Of a stretch of 64,000 bases of DNA, positions 55,291-64,000 are shown in pieces. The translations under genes were made by a program, and so were the position numbers. The stretch spans positions 33,407,525 through 33,471,524 of the forward strand of contig CM026401.1 in the NCBI GenBank assembly GCA_014843695.1, in the 5' to 3' direction. Below the pieces are notes generated by a model. That model was not told where the DNA came from. It saw only the letters and a program-made list of their open reading frames with translations, and ran no database searches. Position 1 is the first letter of the stretch; each line of letters starts with the position of its first letter. The DNA is from Archivesica marissinica (taxonomy: Eukaryota > Mollusca > Bivalvia > Venerida > Vesicomyidae).

Positions 55291-55790
55291 TGAAATCTGT
55301 CGGAGAAACAATAATTCGAAATATCTATACATTGATCAGTGAATTTGACAAGATAAGCCTTGGCTACAAGCTTTTCGGCATCAATATTTATAACATAAAT
55401 GCATCAGGAAGGTTTTGATCAAGTGATCAAAGTTCACCAGACGCTTGATTATTACTTCCGAACACAGCAACCAATCATCACGCAGCTTACAGATCAATAT
55501 TACACCTATTAGGTTCAGTAAAAGGCTCATAAAATGTTCACATTTTGCATTTATATGGCTCCAGTGTTTGTTTATGAGTGAACGGTCTCGCATGAATCAA
55601 CATGGAAACATTCACGCTGGCAACACTTATCTATATATGTCTTCCTCTGAATGCTTCATTAAATAAAAATAGATGAACAACATTGTTTTATTAGTTGTCT
55701 ATGTTAGATGCATGTATGCACTTTTATAATAATATTAATTGTTGAACAAGGATATATATATATATATTGTTTATTTAGTAGACAGTGAAC
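55291..55790. other. Unique spacer with short TA run
   Basis: No gene is recognised. A TA run at about 55752-55767 precedes the SINE. Confidence 0.5.
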
Positions 55791-55791
55791 A

Positions 55792-56023
55792 GACGGATCT
55801 GTAGCCCAGTGGTAACACGCTGGACTGGTAATCCAGGGATCGCAGGTTCGATCCCCCGTCTGACCCTAATAAAATTAACAGTCTTTCAGATGGGACGTTA
55901 AATCGAGGTATCGTATCGGTGCCTTACATCGTGCACGTAAAATAACCAGATGAGATTCTGGAATGGGTCTCTTGCACTATCCTCCAAAATCTAAAATAAC
56001 TAATCTCTTCAGGAGGCGTCGCT
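55792..56023 (+). mobile_element. tRNA-derived SINE (family 1), 3'-truncated
   Basis: The best-preserved head of the family: GACGGATCTGTAGCCCAGTG with A box, CTGGACTGGTAATCCAG anticodon-like arm (GGT) and B box GCAGGTTCGATCCCCCGTC. The CTGTCTGTATCA segment of the body is missing and the copy stops after GGCGTCGCTC, before the usual ATATGGGCAACCGG tail. Confidence 0.9.
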
Positions 56024-56124
56024 CCTTTTTGATGAGATGTCAACCTTTTTTCTTTTTTAAACTTATTATTTATTTTACAACGATTGCGAAGCTACTTTTA
56101 ACAACTTATATTAATTAATCACTC

Positions 56125-56225
56125 TCGTTGGCGCGGATGAAAGCGTATATGTGGTTAATTCGTGTGGGAGGAAACCGGAGTACCTGGAGAAAACCAACTG
56201 TGCTAATCGGACAGCCATGCCAACC
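56125..56225. mobile_element. Fragment of a dispersed repeat with a GGAGGAAACCGGAGTACC core
   Basis: GTGGGAGGAAACCGGAGTAC followed by CTGGAGAAAACC is a motif I recall as common in interspersed repeats of marine invertebrates. No tRNA head or tail is visible, so the class is uncertain. Confidence 0.45.
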
Positions 56226-56344
56226 AATTATTAATGTAATTTGTGTAAATTACATTTTGTTTCTCATGTCGTGTATACTATTATGTATGAATATTGTATT
56301 GCCAAAGGCAAGGTTATTGCCGATTTTGCAATAAAACATGTTTA

Positions 56345-56658
56345 TTTGTATTGTATATTTGTTATATATATTGTATATATTGTATATATTGTACATTTGT
56401 TATGTATATTGTATATATTGTATATATTGTACATTTGTTATATATATTGTATATATTGTATATATTGTACATTTGTTATGTATATTGTATATATTGTATA
56501 TATTGTACATTTGTTATATATATTGTATATATTGTATATATTGTACATTTGTTATATATATTGTATATATTGTATATATTGTACATTTGTTATATATATT
56601 GTATATATTGTATATATTGTACATTTGTTATGTATATTGTATGTATTGTACATATTTG
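56345..56658. repeat. 38-bp AT-rich minisatellite, about 8 copies
   Basis: The unit has TTGTTATATATATTGTATAT, then a second and third ATTGTATAT step and TTGTACAT. It is nested: a 9-base ATTGTATAT step is repeated inside each 38-base unit. Confidence 0.95.
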
Positions 56659-56839
56659 ATACTACAATAAAGATGACACACTGGGACGCTACACGTCAGC
56701 GTAGAACTATAAGCTTTGTTTCTTTACCTTATTTAATGAGATATTTTCTTGACAAGCACTTCATTTAATTTAGCAAAGTTTAGATGTTCAACCGAACATT
56801 TCACAACACAGACCTTACTGTCACTCCGATATATTTGAA

Positions 56840-57112
56840 CAGAACAGAACAACATTTTATTATCAGACTTGTACATAGTACATAATCATATAATATATTT
56901 CTGTAAATGAATTGTATTGGGGAGGGCCGTTTTATAATGTGTATAGCACTTGTGGCCCAAACCTTTTGTTGTATATATTTGGCAATAAATTATGCTTAAA
57001 CAAAAAAAAAAAAAAAATCATATAATACTTAATATATAATATATGTATTTACATCACGTGACTTGTTAGTTACATATTCAAGTGTGACGATTGTATTAGT
57101 AACAGAGGATGA
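56840..57112 (-). mobile_element. LINE 3' tail (family A), split by a later insertion
   Basis: Matches 4770-4913 except that 56896-57015 is extra. On the minus strand it ends GTCTGATAATAAAATGTTG then (TGTTC)3, a typical LINE terminal run. No coding part is present. Confidence 0.75.
56896..57017 (+). mobile_element. Poly(A) retro-insertion inside the LINE tail
   Basis: About 120 bases ending in AATAAA (56984-56989), 12 bases of spacer and 16 A. AATCATATAATA flanks it at 56884-56895 and 57016-57027, a target duplication of 11-12 bp (the left A's merge with the tail). Comparison with the uninterrupted copy at 4.8 kb confirms the insertion. The source is a polyadenylated transcript, either an mRNA 3' UTR or a 5'-truncated LINE; nothing in 120 bases identifies it. 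Confidence 0.88.
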
Positions 57113-57902
57113 ACATTATATTTACGCAGAATATCCTACAATATCAAGTATATTTAACAAGAAGAAACAATTTTATTAGATACAGATTATTATGGTTTTA
57201 TGTCTTTAACATAATTATGTAAATGGAAATGATTTATCAAGGATATGTTACATTATATTATACATGCCATCAAATAATCGGTTAGCATTTTCTATTGCAA
57301 TGTCCATTGTTTATCTATGCAACCACAACAACAATGACTTTTATTTCCAAGTCTTGTTACATGAATATGCTAACAACATGACAAACCATGGGGCAGTCAT
57401 ATACATGCGCATATATATAGAAAATAATACTTGTTTACGTATATTCAAAACAAGGTATTAATTAGTATAGCTTTCAAACACAAACACTGGCTTCGGTAGA
57501 GAACAAAGCTGATCCAGCGCTGCCAACCAACATGGATCCTGCGAGATAACACGTATCCACGACAGTCATCTCACCGGTTGCGCAGTTGCCGGGTTCGTTA
57601 TGCTGATTGATGTATTTATTGATTTATTGTCATGTTATTTTATTCAAGACATAAATATAATAGAAAAAAAATCATATAAAAAACGAAATATACGAACTAT
57701 ATAAGTGTTGTTTCGTTCTAATCCCCTTCAGTCTACTGTTGATATTTTATATGTAAGATGTTCATAAACATACTGAACTAATTAACATAGCAAAAAGTAA
57801 TAACTTAAACATATACATTGATCACTGGTGCTTTATAATATTCGGAACCAATTAACAAATAAAAAACATACACAATGTGTACACACTGAACAATATTTCT
57901 AG
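57113..57902. other. Unique spacer with a possible LINE tail (family B)
   Basis: Around 57625-57660 the minus strand reads TATTTATGTCTTGAATAAAA, similar to the sequence at 22166-22200. Both may be ends of one LINE family. No gene is recognised. Confidence 0.4.
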
Positions 57903-58199
57903 TGTGTGTGTATTACGTTTATTTATCGTCGCTACCGGTTGCCCATATGAGCGACGCCTCCTGAAGAGATTAATCATTTTAGATTTTTGGAGAATAGTGC
58001 AATGATACAGACAGAGACCCATTCCAGAATATACTCTTGTTCTTTTACGTGCACGGTGTAAAGCACCGACACGATACCTCGGTTTAACGTCCCATCTGAA
58101 AGACTGTTAATTTTATTAGGGTCAGGCGGGGGATCGAACCTGCGATCCATGGATTACCAGTCCAGCGTGTTAGCTAACCACTGGACTACAGATCCGTCT
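57903..58199 (-). mobile_element. tRNA-derived SINE (family 1), full length
   Basis: Minus strand, complete. A 5-base insertion (GCTAA within GTGTTAGCTAACCACTGG) lies in the A-box region and would disturb pol III promoter spacing, so this copy is probably silent. Confidence 0.9.
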
Positions 58200-58719
58200 T
58201 TAAAATATCTAAACGGTCACCTGGTGTTTTATAATGTTTAGAGCTAATTAATAATTATATAATATAAATATGTTCTTTAATGAAATTATATTTAGATGAT
58301 AATACAGCAATTCATCGAAAAATATCTGAAATAAAAGATATTACGAAAACAATATTGTTATTGTATGGTTATTAGTTGGCTACAAATACTGTAAAACAGC
58401 AGGGTGGCGTATTATATGTTTGGTTCTGTATATATGAACATACAGCCAATTGTATGCATATAACCCTTGATGTAATCTCGCATACACGGTGCTCACATAT
58501 AGTATATACTGTACTATTACAATCATTATTTCTATTCATTAGACATTTATTTAAATCTAGCACCTTCATATTGATTTTAATATAATAATATACTAAACAA
58601 AACACAACTATTATTTTAAAATTATAATTTAATATATTTTAAGAAATTAATTTTATTTTAATGAAATATTAAGCAATGTTTAGCACTGTGTCCATGCATT
58701 TCGTATGTTTGCGAAAATC
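58200..58719. other. Unique AT-rich spacer
   Basis: No gene or repeat is recognised. Overlapping short frames on both strands at 58372-58605 have no known domain. Confidence 0.5.
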
Positions 58720-58910
58720 ATGTTTCCCGAATGTACCTTCCTATACGAATGTTTCCCGGATGTACCTCCCTATAATAATGTTGCCCGGATGTACCTCCCT
58801 ATAATACATTTGCCCGGATGTACCTCCCTATGATAATGTTGCCCGGATGTACCTCCCTATAATACATTTGCCCGGATGTACCTCCCTATAATAATGTTGC
58901 CCGGATGTAT
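58720..58910. repeat. 29-bp minisatellite, about 6.5 copies
   Basis: The unit is GCCCGGATGTACCTCCCTAT plus AATAATGTT, alternating with AATACATTT. Alternation of the two types gives a 58-base period. Confidence 0.94.
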
Positions 58911-59344
58911 AATAGTGTTGCATATAGTCGTTAAGCTTCATTCCATTCCACCATTTCGTTACATAGACATGGCCCCTATATATTAAGGGAACTGGTTTAT
59001 AGAATAGTATCTCACAAAAAGCGCAAACGCCAACAGAGAACAGAACACTGTGATAGGAAATCGTGAACTAAGCTTGAACCGTTGGTCGTTCACATTTCAC
59101 TAACTACTATATAACTATCTATCGCACCAAGGTACTTATATATTATTTATTTTTATGACAATTTAACCATGCACACTCAATAAGATTTCCTTTCGATCGG
59201 AAGATTTTATTTCAAGTGAGAAAATATGATCCAATACATTCCAAATAATTAACGTTCTGCGCAAATAAATGAAAGCGCGAGCAGCCGACATTGATCTGAG
59301 GGAAGATGTTGTAATCACTGAATACTACTGTGTACAACCACTCA
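58911..59344. other. Unique spacer
   Basis: Nothing is recognised. Confidence 0.5.
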
Positions 59345-61099
59345 CAAACCACCATGCCAAGTATATAGTGTAAATAAAACATGATGACAACGATAGAATA
59401 AGGTGTGAAACAAACGTGCTCACGTGTAAACAACTATGCAACGTATATAGTGTAAATAAAACATGATGACAACGATAGAATAAGGTGTGAAACAAACGTG
59501 CTCACGTGTAAACAACTATGCAACGTATATAGTGTAAATAAAACATGATGACAACGATAGAATAAGGTGTGAAACAAACGTGCTCACGTGTAAACAACTA
59601 TGCAACGTATATAGTGTAAATAAAACATGATGACAACGATAGAATAAGGTGTGAAACAAACGTGCTCACGTGTAAACAACTATGCAACGTATATAGTGTA
59701 AATAAAACATGATGACAACGATAGAATAAGGTGTGAAACAAACGTGCTCACGTGTAAACAACTATGCCAAGTATATAGTGTAAATAAAACATGATGACAA
59801 CGATAGAATAAGGTGTAAAACAAACGTGCTCACGTGTAAACAACTATGCAACGTATATAGTGTAAATAAAACATGATGACAACGATAGAATAAGGTGTAA
59901 AACAAACGTGTTCACGTGTAAACAACCATGCCAAGTATATAGTGTAAATAAAACATGATGACACCGATAGAATAAGGTGTAAAACAAACGTGTTCACGTG
60001 TAAACAACCATGCCAAGTATATAGTGTAAATAAAACATGATGACAACGATAGAATAAGGTGTGAAACAAACGTTCTCACGTGTAAACAACTATGCAACGT
60101 ATATATTGTAAATAAAACATGATGACACCGATAGAATAAGGTGTGAAACAAACGTTCTCACGTGTAAACAACTATGCAACGTATATATTGTAACTAAAAC
60201 ATGATGACACCGATAGAATAAGGTGTGAAAAAAACGTGCTCACGTGTAAACAACTATGCAACGTATATAGTGTAAATAAAACATGATGACAACGATAGAA
60301 TAAGGTGTAAAACAAACGTGTTCACGTGTAAACAACCATGCCAAGTATATAGTGTAAATAAAACATGATGACAACGATAGAATAAGGTGTAAAACAAACG
60401 TGTTCACGTGTAAACAACAATGCCAAGTATATAGTGTAAATAAAACATGATGACAACGATAGAGTAAGGTGTAAAACACACGTGCTCACGTGAAACAACT
60501 ATGCAACGTATATAGTGTAGATAAAACATGATGACAACGATAGAATAAGGTGTAAAACAAACGTGTTCACGTGTAAACAACCATGCCAAGTATATAGTGT
60601 AAATAAAACATGATGAGAACGATATAATAAGGTGTAAAACAAACGTGTTCACGTGTAAACAACCATGCCACGTATATAGTGTAAATAAAACATGATGACA
60701 ACGATAGAATAAGGTGTAAAACAAACGTGCTCACATGTAAACAACTATGCAACGTATATAGTGTACATAAAATATGATGACAAAGATAGAATAAGGTGTG
60801 AAACAAACGTGCTCACGTGTAAACAACTATGCAACGTATATAGTGTAAATAAAACATGATGACAACGATAGAATAAGGTGTAAAACAAACGTGCTCATGT
60901 GTAAACAACTATGTCAAGTATATATATAGTGTACATAAAATATGATGACAAAGAGAGAATAAGGTGTGAAACAAACGTGCTCATGTGTAAACAACCATGT
61001 CATGTATATAACGTAAATACACAGTGATGACAAGACAGAATAACGTGTGAAACAAACGTGTTCAGTTGTACGCGTGAAACAAACATGTTCAGTTGTACG
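59345..61099. repeat. 82-bp satellite-like array, about 21 copies
   Basis: The unit contains GTATATAGTGTAAATAAAAC, ATGATGACAACGATAGAATA and AACAAACGTGCTCACGTGTA. Most units contain CACGTG. AACTATGCAACG and AACCATGCCAAG are two unit types in mixed order. The last three units decay (ATACACAGTGATGACAAG) and end in short repeats of GTGTTCAGTTGTACGC. Minus-strand frames of 79-106 codons are artefacts. Confidence 0.97.
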
Positions 61100-62192
61100 C
61101 ACAATGACGTGTTCGTATTTTTTCTCTCAGAATAATCAAGGACGTGACATTTATTTGCTCTATATTTAGATTCAATTAAATTTAATTGATTTCAATTCAA
61201 AGACAAGCTTTATCCAATTCTCTTTTTTTCCTTGTGACCAATCAATGCTAAGGAATTGTAACTGCAGATATTCAAGGCGACACGGAATATGTTACAATTC
61301 TAGTCCTGTAAATAATCTGTAGTTTCAAATTTAAAATATGGTGGAAGGTTTCAATATTGTTTGCATGTCATCTCTATTAAACACTGTATACTGTTCCTGC
61401 AATGGTATAACTTACAAAGGTCGTAACATCCGAAATGTATACACAAACATACACAGTCACTGTAACATATCACGCAATATAAACATTTATAATATCATCT
61501 TTGCACAGAATAAAACCACATACACATATAGCGTTACAATTACCGGATTCACATTACAGAAAGCATTATGGGTGAGTGTCTTTATGATTATTTAGCAATG
61601 TCGGACAATGGCAGTTGACATCCAACATTTAAACATGCATCGTAATACACTATGTATCTGCATTAAGTATTTCCTTTCCGGTGACACGATTTTATTTATG
61701 AAAATGCATCAGTTATAAGCAGTCTTGGTTTGAGTAAGCGTATAGCAAAATACCTTGATTAAACATATATGATCATCTTGTAAATATAGTTTTATAGAGA
61801 ATTATTGTACGCGCAAACCAGAAATAAACACGCAGACAATGACATGCTGTCTTTATCTCTATCAAAACATATGCATTTTATAATTGTTAAGTGCGGTAGC
61901 GGTAGCTTTGGGTATAAGACACATCTATGCATGATATGTCATCAATTTGAGAGGAGAGACCTATATAAGCTCTGCTTCCGTTTTGGTCCTTTCCGATACT
62001 TCAATTTTGTGTACATGTATTGATTTGTGGGTGTATATAGTGGAATAAATATGTTTAAATCAATTTGAACTATATAATCCATGCCAACAATTGATGTATA
62101 ACACAATAAGAAAATATTCTGAACAGCTGAAAAAAATGAAGACAACTCTTTCAATTGGGCATCTAAGCATGGGTTACACGTATCGTTGCTAT
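61100..62192. other. Unique spacer
   Basis: Short frames at 61338-61595 and 61805-62023 show no recognised domain. No RNA gene or array. Confidence 0.5.
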
Positions 62193-62433
62193 CGATCCCC
62201 CGTCTGACCCTAATACAATTAACAGTCTTTCAGATGGGACGTTAAACCGATGTCTCGTTTTGGTGCTTTACACCGTGCACGTAAAAGAACCAGAGGAGAC
62301 TCTGGAATGGGTCTCTGTCTGTATCATTGCACTATCCTCCAAAAATCTAAAATGACTAATCTCTTCAGGAGGCGTCGCTCATATGGGCAACCGGTAGCGA
62401 CGATAAATAAACGTAAGACACACACATTGCTAT
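62186..62433 (+). mobile_element. tRNA-derived SINE (family 1), 5'-truncated
   Basis: The copy begins within the B box region (CGATCCCCCGTCTGACCC at 62193) and runs to the normal tail. The A box and anticodon part are missing. TTGCTAT flanks it at 62186-62192 and 62427-62433, a short possible target duplication, which would mean it inserted already truncated. Confidence 0.88.
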
Positions 62434-62946
62434 GCACCGGGTATGCAACACAACCAGGGTGATTCTGTATACGGAGTGGAGCCCCTTCTTTATAATGCGC
62501 AATGTACCCAAACAATCAAATATTAACATACGTCTTGAGGGCGTCGCCCAGGACGTGTTGCAGTCTACGATAAGCAACCACTAAATACATATATAAACTG
62601 GCACTGTAATCAACAGTGATGTTTATGAGTTATTTATCAGTTATATATCAGTACATATGCATTTATAGATAATTTCATATTGGAATGTTGATGTACAGAC
62701 ATACGCACATCTGACGGCTATGTGCAGTGTATATACATAGCTGGAAACGCGTGTTACATCGATTCGTGTACAGTATGTCACCAGTGTTGTTATTATAGAA
62801 TTGATGATTAACTTGGAGCTAAGCTAAAATCTTCACCACTAATGACGTATATATATATATATATATATAGCAATATATATATTAGTAATTATAATACTAT
62901 TTGTATCTGTGTATGAATTTGTATAGTTCTGTTTCTGAAAGAAAAC
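62434..62946. other. Unique spacer with TA microsatellite
   Basis: A pure TA run lies at about 62847-62870. No gene is recognised. Confidence 0.5.
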
Positions 62947-63168
62947 AACCAATCAGTGTGTGTGTCTTACGTTTATTTATCGTCGCTACCGGTTGCCCAT
63001 ATGGGCGACGCCTCCTGAAGAGATTAGTAATTTTAGATATTTCGAGGATAGTGCAATGATACAGACAGAGACCCATTCCAGAGTCTCCTCTGGTTCTTTT
63101 ACGTGCACTGTGTAAAGCACCAACACGAGACCTCGACACGAGACCTCGGTTTAAAGTAACCAATCAGT
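62947..63168 (-). mobile_element. tRNA-derived SINE (family 1), 5'-truncated, with exact target duplication
   Basis: Minus strand, element 62958-63157: tail and body only, the tRNA head is absent. AACCAATCAGT flanks it exactly at 62947-62957 and 63158-63168. The duplication directly abuts the truncated end, so truncation happened at insertion, as in LINE-driven retroposition. A 15-base direct repeat (CGACACGAGACCT) lies at the truncated end. Confidence 0.93.
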
Positions 63169-63671
63169 TGTCGTATTGCAAATACATAACATTGAGACAA
63201 AATTAAATGAAACTTGTTGAAAATTGCATTAATATAATGAGTATTGTATTTAACTATTTAATGTGATACAATTATATACAATACGCACTGCATTCTTACT
63301 TTTCTCACTTGATCAGGGAAACGATGTTTATACGGAGAACAGTGACATATTTACACACACTTCCATATAACATAGCACTAAGAGTTATAGTTTCACATTT
63401 AACATGAATATCAAAGCTAAATCTGTGTTTAGGAAATTAGTATCTGTATAATTGGAAGACAGCGTAAAATGTTCTGGCAAAAGCCCGTGATCCTTCGTCA
63501 TATGTATGGCTTTGAGAGATTTATTAATGTGTGTGTAACCTCCAATTATGGTGCTATATTTCCTATATACAATTCCGTACTAATTGTTCGGAATCTGTCA
63601 ATTAAATATAAATCAATATTAAGTCTTCAATTTAATTTTCAATATTTGTTGTTTGTTCGCATATGATATGT
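63169..63671. other. Unique spacer
   Basis: No gene is recognised; one 65-codon frame (63469-63666) has no known domain. Confidence 0.5.
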
Positions 63672-64000
63672 GGACGGACGGACGGACGGACGGACGGTGA
63701 TTCCGAGACAGACAGCGGGCGGACGATGATTCAGAGACAGACAGCGGACGGACGGTTATTCAGAGACAGACAGCGGACGGACGGTGATTCAGAGACAGAC
63801 AGCGGACGGACGGTGATTCAGAGACAGACAGCGGATGGACGGTGATTCAGAGACAGACAGCGGACGGACGATGATTCAGAGACAGACAGCGGACGGACGA
63901 TGATTCAGAGACAGACAGCGGACGGACGATGATTCAGAGACAGACAGCGGACGGACGATGATTCAGAGACAGACAGCGGACGGACGATGATACAGAGACA
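63672..64000. repeat. 29-bp minisatellite running off the window, seeded by (GGAC)n
   Basis: It starts with six to seven GGAC steps, then units of GTGATTCAGAGACAGACAGC plus GGACGGACG. The last nine bases keep the GGAC motif, so the array appears to have grown from a tetranucleotide edge. It continues beyond position 64000. Confidence 0.97.

Noticed and set aside
51998..55342. Open frame of 1114 codons (and 1039- and 519-codon frames) rich in YGHPSSMDIHHL
   Set aside because: It is the translation of the 17-bp minisatellite. All three plus frames are open because the monomer has no stops, and there is no domain or start context.
55792..55870. Functional tRNA-Thr (GGT) gene
   Set aside because: A and B boxes and an anticodon-like arm are present, but acceptor and T stems do not pair properly and a SINE body follows directly; eight other copies share it.

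Overview
This is eukaryotic, intron-era DNA with almost no protein-coding content. It has an AT-rich base composition, no operons, dozens of minisatellites, tRNA-derived SINEs, hAT-like MITEs and LINE tails. The repeat style and the one recognisable gene suggest a lophotrochozoan, most likely a bivalve mollusc. That assignment is an inference, and I cannot name the species.

The only gene I can defend is at the extreme left edge. On the minus strand, positions 413 to 1 encode the N-terminus and essentially the whole SIX domain of a Six1/2 (sine oculis type) homeobox transcription factor. The homeodomain lies beyond the window. Since the gene reads leftward off the edge, the other ~63 kb is its 5' flank and upstream intergenic DNA. 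I see no second convincing gene.

By my approximate count, about half of the window (roughly 31 kb) is tandem repeat, in about 30 arrays that share no obvious sequence but mostly have monomers of about 25-38 bp. The largest are a 33/28-bp array (7.4-14.8 kb, broken by exactly 1000 N), a 17-bp array (52.0-55.3 kb), an 82-bp array (59.3-61.1 kb), a 29-bp array (5.0-6.8 kb), a 36/9-bp nested array (18.7-20.3 kb) and a 33-bp array carrying CACGTG in each unit (20.4-21.6 kb). Several show higher-order repeats. A pure CAG tract of 73 triplets lies at 29.3 kb. A 2.05-kb segment (31.5-33.6 kb) is tandemly duplicated at over 99% identity.

Mobile elements fill the gaps. There are nine copies of one tRNA-derived SINE family, several with visible target-site duplications. 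There are fragments of other tRNA-like SINEs and two MITE families with CAGG(G/C)C ends and 5-bp target duplications. One MITE sits inside a minisatellite that preserves the empty site. There are also LINE 3' tails, one of them split by a 120-bp poly(A) retro-insertion. The unique DNA between arrays (notably 0.5-3.7, 21.6-24.4, 27.7-28.1, 37.0-38.3 and 48.2-50.4 kb) is where regulatory elements for Six1/2 or neighbours would be expected. Long open frames across the arrays (up to 1114 codons) come from stop-free repeat monomers and are not genes.
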